This document shows, piece after piece, positions 1 to 7,878 of a stretch of 30,912 bases of DNA (position 1 is the first letter of the stretch; the number at the start of each line of letters is the position of its first letter). A program made the translations under genes and the position numbers. The notes under the pieces were generated by a model that searched no databases, was not told where the DNA came from, and was given only the letters and a program-made list of their open reading frames with translations. This DNA is from OFTM382 sp964448185. Lineage in GTDB: Bacteria; Planctomycetota; Phycisphaerae; Phycisphaerales; UBA1924. Location of the stretch: the NCBI GenBank assembly GCA_964448185.1, contig CAYUVO010000023.1:1-30912 (forward strand). The letters run 5' to 3'.

Positions 1-1
1 G

Positions 2-1291
2 GGCCGGGTCATCGACCCCGCTACCGGCACCGATGAACACCTCGATGTCGCCATCGACGCCTCGGGCCAGATCGCGGCTATCGCTCCAAAGCTCGATCCG
101 ATCGAAGGCTGCCAGACCATCGACGCCACCGGCCTGCTCGTCACCCCGGGACTTATCGACCCGCACGTCCATCTCCGTGAACCCGGCAGCGAGCACAAAG
201 AAACCATCGCCACCGGCACCCGCGCCGCGCTCGCGGGCGGCTTTACAACCGTCTGCTGCATGCCCAACACGCTGCCCGCACTCGACTCGCCCGATCGGCT
301 CGCCGATTTCGCCAGGCGGTGCGCCGCATCTGCACAGTGCCGGGTCTTCCCCGTGGCAGCGGGAACCACCGGGCGCAAAGGTCAGCAGCCCGCTCCCATA
401 CAAGGGCTCGCAGCTTCAGGGGCGGTCGGCATCTCCGACGACGGCGACGCGATCGCGGACCCCGCGCTGATGGCCCATGTGCTCGCGCAGACCGCCAAGG
501 TCGGGCTCGCGTTCATGCAGCACTGCCAAGATCCCGAGATGACCGTCGGCTCGTCGATGCACGACGGTGCGGTCGCCACACGCCTCGGGCTCATCGGTTG
601 GCCTCGCCGCGCAGAAGAAGTCATCATCGAACGTGATATCGAGCTCGTCGCACAAACAGGCTGCGCGTACCACGCCCAGCATCTCAGTTCTGCGGGGAGT
701 ATCTCGCTGATTCGTTCAGCCCGCGCACAAGGCTTACCGGTGACCGCCGAGGCTTCGCCGCACCATCTGACACTCACCCATGAAGCCTGCGAGGGATTCA
801 ACACGCTCGCCAAAATGAACCCGCCGCTGCGTGAAGCGTCCGACGTGCAGGCGTTGCGGCAGGCGGTCGCTCATGGCGACATCACCATCCTCGCTACCGA
901 TCACGCACCCCACGCTCAGCACGAAAAAGAACAACCCTTCGAGGACGCCCCGTTCGGCATCATCGGGCTCGAAACCGCGCTGCCGTTGTATGTGGAGGCA
1001 TTAGTGGCATCGGGCGCGATCGACTGGCCCCGGCTCATCGCGCTGCTCACCATCGAACCCGCCAAGCTCTGCCGACTCGATGCCATCGGGCTTGGCTCGC
1101 TCACGGTGGGCGGACCGGCGGACCTCACACTGATCGATCCCGAACTCCAATGGACGTTCGATCACTCGCAGGTCGCGGGCCGATCGGCGAACTCGCCCTT
1201 CTTGGGATGCTCGCTCAAAGCGCGCACGGTGATGACCATTGTCGCGGGCGAGGTGAAGCTCGATCGTCTAGCAGTGCTGAGTAAGACTTGA
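2..1291 (+). CDS. pyrC: Dihydroorotase (partial, 5' end outside window)
   Basis: Class I dihydroorotase, which closes N-carbamoyl-aspartate to dihydroorotate in de novo pyrimidine synthesis in the cytoplasm. The reading frame is open from base 2, so the true start lies outside the window. Seen in order: the metal-binding DPHVHLREPG near bases 160-190, CMPNT, the ISDDGD loop, MQHCQD, a YHAQHLS segment, ASPHHLTLTHE, the substrate-loop KMNPPLR, and ATDHAPH with the catalytic Asp, followed by FGIIGLETALPL. All of these are class I hallmarks, so the enzyme looks active rather than a PyrC' pseudo-subunit. About 430 residues are present, close to full family length, so only a short N-terminal piece is missing. 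An aspartate carbamoyltransferase gene (pyrB) often precedes it, but it would lie outside the window. The gene ends 6 bp before the convergent phosphatase gene. Confidence 0.95.
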   Translation, partial: GRVIDPATGTDEHLDVAIDASGQIAAIAPKLDPIEGCQTIDATGLLVTPGLIDPHVHLREPGSEHKETIATGTRAALAGGFTTVCCMPNTLPALDSPDRLADFARRCAASAQCRVFPVAAGTTGRKGQQPAPIQGLAASGAVGISDDGDAIADPALMAHVLAQTAKVGLAFMQHCQDPEMTVGSSMHDGAVATRLGLIGWPRRAEEVIIERDIELVAQTGCAYHAQHLSSAGSISLIRSARAQGLPVTAEASPHHLTLTHEACEGFNTLAKMNPPLREASDVQALRQAVAHGDITILATDHAPHAQHEKEQPFEDAPFGIIGLETALPLYVEALVASGAIDWPRLIALLTIEPAKLCRLDAIGLGSLTVGGPADLTLIDPELQWTFDHSQVAGRSANSPFLGCSLKARTVMTIVAGEVKLDRLAVLSKT

Positions 1292-1297
1292 AAACCT

Positions 1298-2626
1298 CTA
1301 CGCAGCAAGAGCGCGAGGCGCTGCGTTCAACGGGCGGTGCAACGCGATCGCGGTGATGTCGTCGTTCTGGTGAAGCGATCCTTGCTGGGCATCGAGTGAT
1401 GCTTCGAGAGTGATAAACGCTGCGCCCATCGCGTCGCAGCTTGCAACTTGTTCGCCAAAGCGCTGGAAGTGCTGGAGGTATTTTTCGTTCGATGGCGAGG
1501 TGTCGCTCGCGCAGGGGAACGCGACCTCGAACCCGTCGCTATACAACAACAGCGTTTCGCCGGGCCGTAGAGTGAAGACTTCTTCGCCGAACTCGGCTTC
1601 CTCGAACACGCCTAGCAAAGGGCCGTGGGAATCAATCTGTGATGTTTCGCCGTCAAGGAACCGTAGCGGTGGGGGATGTCCCGCGACGCTGAGTGAAATT
1701 TCATGAGTGCTCGGGTCGTAGATCCCGAAGACCGCGGTTGCAAACCTGCTGCCGTCGCCCCCGGTCCCGCCGGGACACGCCGAAGCCAGCGCCGAGTTGA
1801 TCGCTCGAATCGTTTGCGATGGACCTGAATGCCCCAGTGCTCGGAGCCGCGTTTCGGTGACCGCTCGATGGATGAGCATGGTGAGCAGTGCTGCGGGTAC
1901 GCCGTGACCGACCGCGTCTGCGAGCAGGAACGCGAGGCGTCCATCGTCGAGGCGGATCAGGTCGAACAGGTCGCCGCTGACATACGCAGCGGGCCGAAAG
2001 ATAACACCCATCTCAAGATCATCAATCTTCGGAGGTTCCGGCGGCATCAAGTCCCGCTGAATCACCGACGCCAGATTCAGCTCCTCATGGAGCAAGTTGA
2101 TCTGACCCGTGATCCCGCCTTGGCTCGCGTGAGCGGTGCGCAGCTCTTCACGCATCTCGGTCACCACTCTCGCCTGTGAAAGCAACGCGAGCAGCATCGA
2201 CGCTAATCGGCCGGGCTTGCTCTCCATGGGCTCGATCAACAGCCCGCTGTTCTCGAAGCGTTCCCATGTGTCGTCACACCGCTGAACCACGAAGACCGCC
2301 GGGATGCGAAGCCTCAGCAGGTCATCTGCGAGTTGGGCGACTCGGGCCATGGATTCGCTGCCGTGCCAGCACACCAGCACCACTGGAGTCTGCGTCTCAA
2401 GATCAAGCGTCGGCAGCCGAGAAGGCGTGTCGTTGCGCTGGTCGGCACCCTCATGAGTTCGGCGCATCAACTCGACCAGCTCGGGAATCGTCAGAGCGTC
2501 CGATACCTCGGGCACCCGTGATCGGGGCCACGCGCCCGCGATGAGTTCCGCAAACGCGGTCGCGCCGCCCGGGGCGTGTTGATCTAGGATCGTCGATCGA
2601 GCCACAATGAGCTGCTGGTCGGGCAT
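1298..2626 (-). CDS. SpoIIE/PP2C-type serine phosphatase with N-terminal receiver-like region
   Basis: 442-residue protein. Residues about 185-435 form a SpoIIE/RsbU-type PPM phosphatase domain: the entry motif VIQRDLMPPE (188-197), SGDLFD with metal-ligand Asp219, LADAVGHGVPAA (Asp237), LLYSDGFE (Asp364) and NDDITAIAL (421-429). Residues about 80-150 look like a degenerate response-regulator or sensory alpha/beta domain (PVVLVCWHGSES), followed by a helical linker (about 150-187) that could be a coiled coil. Proteins of this type dephosphorylate anti-sigma-factor antagonists in partner-switching pathways. No antagonist or anti-sigma gene is in the window, so the target is unknown. An SD-like GAGG lies 10 bases before the ATG. 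It is the last gene of the run with gluQ and the DUF192 gene, 56 bp after the latter. Confidence 0.85.
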   Translation of the reverse strand: MPDQQLIVARSTILDQHAPGGATAFAELIAGAWPRSRVPEVSDALTIPELVELMRRTHEGADQRNDTPSRLPTLDLETQTPVVLVCWHGSESMARVAQLADDLLRLRIPAVFVVQRCDDTWERFENSGLLIEPMESKPGRLASMLLALLSQARVVTEMREELRTAHASQGGITGQINLLHEELNLASVIQRDLMPPEPPKIDDLEMGVIFRPAAYVSGDLFDLIRLDDGRLAFLLADAVGHGVPAALLTMLIHRAVTETRLRALGHSGPSQTIRAINSALASACPGGTGGDGSRFATAVFGIYDPSTHEISLSVAGHPPPLRFLDGETSQIDSHGPLLGVFEEAEFGEEVFTLRPGETLLLYSDGFEVAFPCASDTSPSNEKYLQHFQRFGEQVASCDAMGAAFITLEASLDAQQGSLHQNDDITAIALHRPLNAAPRALAA

Positions 2627-2682
2627 GGAATGATCGCCTCGGGTTCGCGTCGGGAGAAAGAGTCTGTCCTCCTCCTATCGGC

Positions 2683-3210
2683 TCACCGGACGAGCGCTTT
2701 GAGCTTCTTCAGGTCGAGTTCCACACGATCTCCCTCGGAGACGTTCATCTGTTCCAGCGTCCCCCCCGCCAGCTCGACCGCATACCGAGCATCGAATTGG
2801 CTCGAATACCGTGGCAGACGCTGTTCGTAGTCCGAAGCGCTCTCCTCTTTGCCCTTGGGATCTTCAGGGACCATCGCGTGCTGAGCAACCACCAGCCCAT
2901 TGGCATCAAGGAATAAAATATCAATTGGGATCGTGCAGTCCCGCATCACAAACTCCCGCTTATCGGCCCTCGGGAATGCGAACAGCATGCCCCCGTCGGG
3001 CTCGATGAACGTCCGATCACCCAAACCCTTGACACGGGTCGAGTCGTTGACCGCGAGTTCCAGGTAGAACGTCTTGCCGTCAACTTTGACCGCCATGATG
3101 TTCTCAGCGGTGTCCTCGTCGCAGCCCGACATGGCGATCACCGCGAGCAACGCCGCGAGAAACGCCAATCCAACCGCAAGAATCTTCATCCAGTGCCATC
3201 CAGAATCCAT
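2683..3210 (-). CDS. DUF192 family lipoprotein
   Basis: 175-residue DUF192 protein. A hydrophobic signal (about residues 8-27) ends in the lipobox AMSGC with Cys30, so it should be lipidated by Lgt, whose gene is in this window, and anchored in a membrane. The mature part carries the DUF192 pattern: LAVNDSTRVKGLGDR, GGMLFAFP, FVMRDCTIPIDILFLD and RYAVELAGGT. The molecular function of DUF192 is not established. Start choice: the ATG at 3210 has a strong AGGAGG 7 bases upstream. A second ATG at 3189 overlaps the gluQ stop as ATGA and gives a more compact signal peptide (MKILAVG...), so translational coupling from that start is also possible. The gene overlaps the 3' end of gluQ and is clearly in the same operon. 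Confidence 0.88.
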   Translation of the reverse strand: MDSGWHWMKILAVGLAFLAALLAVIAMSGCDEDTAENIMAVKVDGKTFYLELAVNDSTRVKGLGDRTFIEPDGGMLFAFPRADKREFVMRDCTIPIDILFLDANGLVVAQHAMVPEDPKGKEESASDYEQRLPRYSSQFDARYAVELAGGTLEQMNVSEGDRVELDLKKLKALVR

Positions 3211-4184
3211 CGGTGATCCTCCTGCGTAAAGACTATCGGTTCGGGTGAGAGAGCGGCGGAATCGAATCCCGACGCAAACTCACAAGCCGAGAGCAGCCCG
3301 CTCGGTCCGGGCTCTACCCCGTGATACCGCCCAAGCAGCCCGATGATTCGCTCGGGCGAGACCCGGGACTCACGATAGGACGCAAGCCGCGTGTCCCCAT
3401 GCCGCTTGGCCAAACGTCGGCCATCAGACCCGATGACTAAGGGCAGATGCCAGTATTCAGGTTCGGGAGTCAGTCCTAAAGCCCGGTAGAGCAACACCTG
3501 CCGACCCGTTGAATCCACCAGATCATTCCCTCGAACCACGTGGGTAACCCCTTGTAAGGCGTCGTCTACTACGCATGCGAGCTGATATGAGGGCTCGCCA
3601 CGCTGCGTCCAGACCACGAAATCGCCCACGCTCTGGCTCGGCACCACCCGTTGCTCGCCCAGTACCCGATCGAGAAAGACCACCTCGCCCTCGGGGCTGC
3701 TGGGAGTCGCAAACCGCCAGTTCATCCCTTGGTCGTCAAATCGATCGGGCATTGATTCAGGGCGAATCGACGCCGGGCAGACGCTTTCCTCTCTGATGCT
3801 GAGGGAAGTGTCATGAGGCGCGGTGCTCGCAGCGGCAATCTCCGCGCGGCTCAATGCACACGGATACACCATCCCCCGATCGCACAACGTCTGCATAGCC
3901 TCGATCGACGGTCCGAGTGATCGGCTCTGGACCAGTGGTTCACCCACCCAGTCGAGCCCGAGCCACGCCAAGATGTCCAACGCCTGAGCCGCAGCACCCT
4001 CCTTGACCCTCGGACCATCCAGGTCCTCCATCCGCATCATGACCTCCCAGCCATGCTGGCGAGCCAACGCCCAGCACACCAGAAACGAACTGGCGTTGCC
4101 AAGATGCAGCGACCCCGTTGGCGAGGGGGCCAGACGGGTTCGGGGTGGGGTTCGGGGTCGTTTTTCGAGGGGGGGGCGGGGCAT
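3186..4184 (-). CDS. gluQ: Glutamyl-Q-tRNA(Asp) synthetase
   Basis: 332-residue class I synthetase-like protein that lacks the anticodon-binding half of GluRS, the size and layout of GluQ-RS (YadB). GluQ-RS attaches glutamate to the queuosine base of tRNA(Asp). Seen: RLAPSPTGSLHLGN (HIGH-type signature, 17-30), RMEDLDGPR (51-59), GVTHVVRGNDLVDST (212-226), WHLPLVIG, and RRLAKRHG (256-263) in the KMSKS position. In the zinc-binding region the usual CxC pair is reduced to PCALS (Cys109), with another Cys only at 136, so the zinc site looks incomplete. It heads the run gluQ - DUF192 - phosphatase and is divergent from the pterin dehydratase gene. There is no clear SD before the ATG. A full-length GluRS is unlikely at this length. 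Confidence 0.87.
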   Translation of the reverse strand: MPRPPLEKRPRTPPRTRLAPSPTGSLHLGNASSFLVCWALARQHGWEVMMRMEDLDGPRVKEGAAAQALDILAWLGLDWVGEPLVQSRSLGPSIEAMQTLCDRGMVYPCALSRAEIAAASTAPHDTSLSIREESVCPASIRPESMPDRFDDQGMNWRFATPSSPEGEVVFLDRVLGEQRVVPSQSVGDFVVWTQRGEPSYQLACVVDDALQGVTHVVRGNDLVDSTGRQVLLYRALGLTPEPEYWHLPLVIGSDGRRLAKRHGDTRLASYRESRVSPERIIGLLGRYHGVEPGPSGLLSACEFASGFDSAALSPEPIVFTQEDHRWILDGTG

Positions 4185-4285
4185 CGTGAGGGCATGCTAC
4201 ACTCGGCGGCATCGGCGATAGAGATCCGATGCACAGCACACGACACGGCTTGGCAATCGCACCGAGCCATGTAGTAGGAGGACAG

Positions 4286-4573
4286 ATGACCACCAAACTC
4301 CCCGAAGCAACCATCAAGTCAGAGCTGGAATCTCTCCCCGATTGGTCCGAGGTTTCGGGTGCGATCCAGAAGACCTTCTCATTCGAGAAGTTCACCGAGG
4401 CCATGACCTTCGTGAGCAAGGTCGCCGACTACGCCGAGCACGAACAGCACCATCCGGACATGCTCATCCGCTACAACATGGTCACGATCACCGTCAGCAC
4501 CCACGACGCCGGCGGCATCACCGAAAAAGACTTCGCACTCGCCCGTGCAACCGATGGCCTAGCTGCTGGCTAA
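4286..4573 (+). CDS. phhB: Pterin-4a-carbinolamine dehydratase
   Basis: 95-residue protein of the PCD/DCoH family, which dehydrates 4a-hydroxytetrahydropterin and so recycles the pterin cofactor of aromatic amino acid hydroxylases. Diagnostic features are AEHEQHHPDM with the paired active-site His residues, the following YNMVTITVSTHDAGGIT strand, and the closing DFALARATD helix. Length is normal for the family. The ATG at 4286 is preceded by TAGGAGGA (4275-4282). The frame stays open upstream to 4229, but that extension lacks an SD and would add non-family residues. No phenylalanine hydroxylase gene is visible nearby, so the physiological pterin partner is unknown. It is convergent with the LEPR protein gene, with 8 bp between stops. 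Confidence 0.93.
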   Translation: MTTKLPEATIKSELESLPDWSEVSGAIQKTFSFEKFTEAMTFVSKVADYAEHEQHHPDMLIRYNMVTITVSTHDAGGITEKDFALARATDGLAAG

Positions 4574-4581
4574 ACGTCGCT

Positions 4582-6975
4582 TTACCCGCCGCCACCCGCG
4601 AGAGTGGGTGTGATGAACACGACGAGGTCCGCGGTCATGCGTTCGAGGCCCATGTTGTTGAACAAGACTCCGATGGTCGGGATGCTGCCAAGCACCGGGA
4701 CTGTAGAACCCGCATTCGCATCGAATAATGCGTTCATCGCGGTGATCCCAGCAGCGTTGTAGAGCGTCGTGTAGGATAGTGAGTTGCCCACATCGGCGAC
4801 CTCAAAGCTCGTGTCCGCTGGCCCGGTCAAAGGCGCGATGTATTGCCACTGGCGGCGGTAGAACGTCCAGTCAATCGCTACGACCGTGCCGGTCGTTTGA
4901 TCAATACTCACCGCGAACAACCTCCTGTCCGACCGGCTAAACCCCGTCACGGTCTCCCTCGGATTGAAGTTCAAGCCGCTGCCGGGAGCGCCGACAGTGT
5001 TTTCAAGTGACGAGTACAACCAGTCTCCGCCTTGACCGAAGTTCCAATAGAGATGCCCGTAGCTGCCGTCGAGTGCGGTGTACCCGACGTGGATCGAGCC
5101 CCAACTGGTGATCGCAACACTCACGCGGCTCTGGGGTGCTGGCTTGGGTGCGCCCGCGTTGGTCTGGATGTTGTCAATGCGGAAGTCGGCCCCGGTTCCG
5201 AGCGGCGCGTTCCACAGCATGTTGATATCGCCCGCGTCGCTGATATACGCAGCGTGGTACGCAGCCCAGAACGTGTACTCGCCGTCAAACTGGTACTCGA
5301 CATCGAGCGAGGGCGCCGGGTTGAACGGCCCGTTCTCGAGCGAGATCGGCGTGACAGTGGGCAGGCCCGCATCGGTGGTCGAGGGCGAGATCATGTCGAG
5401 CGTGCCGTCGGTGTTGATGCCGACTTGCATCTGGGTACGGCGGCTGCGGATGGTTTCGATGTAGGGGGTCACCTTGATGTCCGAGTCAACCATGGTGCCG
5501 CTAATCGGGCTCTTGACCTTCCATTCGCCGTCGGACTTGCGTTTGAGCTCGCGGATCATCCCGTCGTCGCGTGTCACCAGCACGACGATGGTGAAGCCGT
5601 TGTTTTGGACAGCTGCTCCGACCCCGAGGTAGCCTTCGGTGGAGCCTTCGATATCGCGGACCTTCCAGGAATACGTCACGTTGTTGCTGCTGGTAGCAAG
5701 GATGAAGTGCTTGCCGTCCTCGAAGACGACCTTCACCTCGCCGAAGTGGACATCCACATCGGTGGGGGCTTCGTTGTTGGTCTGGCCCCCGCCGCCGCCC
5801 GGATCCCCGGGCTGGCCGTTAGCGATGCGTGTACCCGCTCCGAACAGCCCCTCCATCGTACCGTTCTCCTCGGCGGATTCAGGAATGAACAGGTCGCCCG
5901 TGTTCCCTCCATACTTGAGATTGAGCTTCAAGCCGTCGGTAAAGCTGATCCCAATTTTCCCCACCGCATCAATCGCCCAGTCGGCGGTCTCCTTGGGCAC
6001 CGCATTTTCGTCGGTGTAGTACTCGCCCCAGTCATAGAGATCGACCTTGTTGCCCGTAGGTGCGAACTCCAGGACGAGGGTCGTCTGTTCACGCTCCGCC
6101 GTAGCATAGTGCCAAAGAACCACGCCTTGTCCTTGACGAGGGGACCCCCGAGCACTGAGAGCGAGTACGCATCCCCACGGAACGCATCATCCCCGCCCAT
6201 CTGTGGCTGGGTGGGGTCATCCGTGCGGATACTCACCGAGAGTGAATCAAAGTTGCCACCGGGGCCAACTCCAGTCGAAGTAGTAAATACAGTGTGTGCC
6301 TCGGGACCAAAGAGCGAGGTGTACCCGGCGATGTTGGAGCGGGTAAACCCGTCTTCGAACGCATCGTTCTCTCCGATGATGGCCGACAGCGGGATCTCTC
6401 CGAGGTCGCTGAACTCGGTGCCTTCGAGCGAGCCTGCAAGAATCCCGAAGTTGCCGTAACTCATTGAGATCGTGTTGTTCATCCGGTCAAAAATCAAACC
6501 CGAGAAGGCGTACGACCCGTCGCGGTCCGCGAGCGTAAGCCCGCTCGCCTGGCGTGCAAAGAAGTTGATCAACATGTCATTTGGACCCGGAACTTCGAAC
6601 GAGGAGTTGAAGGCGAGCGGTGTATCTGCTCTGAACGGCGTCCCGATGTTCGAGTCCGAGCCGTTCGAGAAATCCCAGTCAAACTCGGTGGGTCCCATTC
6701 CCGCGATCGCTTGTGCGCGGGTGAGCGTGGACGTCGAGAACCGCGAGAAACTCCCGCCATCGAACGAGCCATCGGATCCCTGGCGTGTCGAGGAGTTGAT
6801 GTTGCCGGTCGTGAAATCCGCGTCCCCGAACTCGCTATAAAAAATCGCTGCCTCGGGCGACATGTTCCGCACCCAACATAGCCCCGATGGCGAAGAAACC
6901 ATCAAGGACGATCCGTTGTTCGAGGCTTTCGAGCAGTTGCGAGGCGGTGTAGGTACGAGCGGTTCGTTTGGCCAC
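4582..6975 (-). pseudogene. Large LEPR-XLL-type, probably beta-propeller surface protein, split by two frameshifts
   Basis: One protein of about 797 residues is spread over three frames. Frame 1 starts at a GTG at 6975 (GGGAGA upstream) and holds the planctomycete LEPR-XLL-like sequence LLESLEQRIVLDG. It stops at 6835 just after a run of six A (6839-6844, T6 in the coding strand). Removing one T joins it to frame 2, which carries SEFGDADFTTGN onward to LGGPLVKDKA near 6130. One extra base between about 6110 and 6170 then joins frame 3, beginning near VVLWHYATAE, which runs to the stop at 4582. Frame 3 has at least four blade-like repeats 45-70 residues apart (for example GHLYWNFGQGGDW and VVAIDWTFYRRQW), suggesting a beta-propeller. 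It also has a GDPGGGGG linker and a secretin-like C-terminus. The cause could be real decay, sequencing indels or slippage. The function of the intact protein is unknown; export and surface display are inferred from the LEPR motif. Confidence 0.65.
4585..4707 (-). other. Secretin-like C-terminal segment inside the LEPR protein
   Basis: The last 41 codons contain VPVLGSIPTIGVLF and then LVVFITPTL. This matches the end of the secretin domain of GspD/PilQ proteins, where a V-P-x-L-G-x-I-P-x-x-G-x-L-F block is followed by a hydrophobic strand ending in F-I-x-P. Nothing earlier in the protein looks like a secretin: there are no N domains and no long beta-barrel region. It is in frame with the propeller-like part. 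Confidence 0.6.
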
Positions 6976-7009
6976 AAGTGTTCTCCCGATAATGTGTTGG
7001 TCCGAGAAG

Positions 7010-7038
7010 ATTGGACCGTAAATGCGCACACGCTGCAA
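7010..7038 (-). promoter_or_regulatory. Possible promoter for the LEPR protein gene
   Basis: On the minus strand, TTGCAG (7038-7033) and TCCAAT (7015-7010) are 17 bases apart, which would start transcription about 28 bases before the GTG at 6975. The -35 is good and the -10 only matches 4 of 6. A small inverted repeat (GGTCC...GGACC) overlaps it. Confidence 0.3.
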
Positions 7039-7093
7039 GGAAGCACCCGCAAGGTGCGTCTAGAACCGAGGGGATCCCATCGAAACGGCATCC

Positions 7094-7134
7094 AAAAAAA
7101 ACCGCCGCGAATAGGGCATATGCCCCATGCGGCG
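7094..7134 (-). terminator. Rho-independent terminator after the sigma factor transcript
   Basis: On the minus strand an outer stem CGCCGC (7103-7108) pairs with GCGGCG (7129-7134) around the perfect palindrome GGGCATATGCCC (7114-7125), and eight T residues follow (7101-7094). It lies downstream of the sigma factor/cytochrome-like tail and upstream of the LEPR protein gene, so it separates those two units. Confidence 0.8.
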
Positions 7135-7181
7135 ACGGAGTAGCGCAACGTTTGATTGCGAAGAAGTAGTGCCTGCTTTGC

Positions 7182-7298
7182 TCAGTGCAGCTTGATGTCG
7201 CCCGCGTTGTGCGGCCCGACAGGCTCGGTGAGCTGCGCACCGTTCGCAGAAAGCGCGAACGCAAGCATCGCCCAGTACTCACTCTCAACCAGCTTGGC
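7182..7298 (-). pseudogene. Cytochrome c-like C-terminal fragment
   Basis: In a frame different from the sigma factor, the minus strand encodes 38 residues, including LVESEYWAMLAFALSANG and LTEPVGPHNAGDIKLH, before a TGA at 7184-7182. This strongly resembles the C-terminal helix and tail of c-type cytochrome domains (EYWxxxAFxLxANG...L.P.NA..IKL). No haem-binding CxxCH, start codon or upstream cytochrome sequence is present, because sequence to the left in this direction is the sigma factor. It reads as the 3' remnant of a lost gene, possibly joined to the sigma factor gene by a deletion. The family call rests on pattern memory only. Confidence 0.45.
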
Positions 7299-7800
7299 CC
7301 TTTGCGATTTCGCGTGTGCTTAGCTCTTCGACCAGCCGCAGCATCACGACCGCCCGGTGCGAAGCCGGGAGCGCATCGAGCGCGCTCACGAGTGCTCTGC
7401 GTGTCTCGCGCTGCTCCATATCTCCCGAGTTTGAGCGCACAGGCTGCAAGGCCGACAACCTTTCGAGATCAGTGCCTCCAACAGACCCATTCCGTTGCTG
7501 GCTTCGGCGAGCACGCAATGCTTCGTGAAACACGATCCGTGACAGCCACGTAATTAGGCTCGCACGCCCCTCGAAACGGCCCAACGCCGCGTACGTCCTG
7601 ACATAAGCTTCCTGCACCACATCCTCAGCCTGCGCATCCGAACCCACAATCGAACGCGCGAACCGGAACAACCGCTGGTTGTGCCGACGCATCAGCAGCT
7701 CGAACGCGCCCGTGTCTCCCTCAACGACCCGAGCGACCACCTCCTCGTCGGTGAGCGGTGCGAGCTTCTGAAGCTGCGGCGAAAGAAGTCGTGCGATCAT
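7285..7800 (-). CDS. ECF-type RNA polymerase sigma factor, truncated in region 4
   Basis: 171-residue sigma-70 family protein of ECF size. Region 2 spans about residues 35-100, with LMRRHNQRLFRFARSIVG, the AEDVVQEAYVRTY core-binding/-10 block and ITWLSRIVFHEALRARR. Region 4 begins with LDALPASHRAVVMLRLVEEL and STREIAK, but the ORF then ends in GQAG. The helix-turn-helix that normally follows (G-I-S-x-x-T-V-K-x-R-L-x-R-A-R) is missing, so -35 recognition should be lost. GGAG lies 8 bases before the ATG at 7800. The gene follows purL by 78 bp on the same strand and is followed by a terminator. No anti-sigma gene is adjacent. It is probably non-functional or altered. Confidence 0.8.
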   Translation of the reverse strand: MIARLLSPQLQKLAPLTDEEVVARVVEGDTGAFELLMRRHNQRLFRFARSIVGSDAQAEDVVQEAYVRTYAALGRFEGRASLITWLSRIVFHEALRARRSQQRNGSVGGTDLERLSALQPVRSNSGDMEQRETRRALVSALDALPASHRAVVMLRLVEELSTREIAKGQAG

Positions 7801-7878
7801 TAAGGGTTCTCCAATACCCAGTAGACCCCCTCGTACTCGAGCCGTTACATCGATTCTCGTTTATTGTGCAGCCCCCGC

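Noticed and set aside
260..1291. Start of dihydroorotase at the ATG at 260
   Set aside because: The frame is open to base 2 and the essential HVHLREPG motif lies before 260, so the gene is truncated by the window edge rather than starting there.
6115..6150. GGPLVKDKAWFFG, which resembles the plug-barrel junction of TonB-dependent receptors
   Set aside because: It spans the point where the frame changes, so the last residues are probably not translated as such, and no plug domain, TonB box or beta-barrel is present nearby.
5032..6459. A 475-codon open frame on the plus strand opposite the frameshifted LEPR gene
   Set aside because: The translation is Val/Asp/Gly-rich shadow sequence. The minus strand carries recognisable LEPR-like, blade-like and secretin-like motifs.
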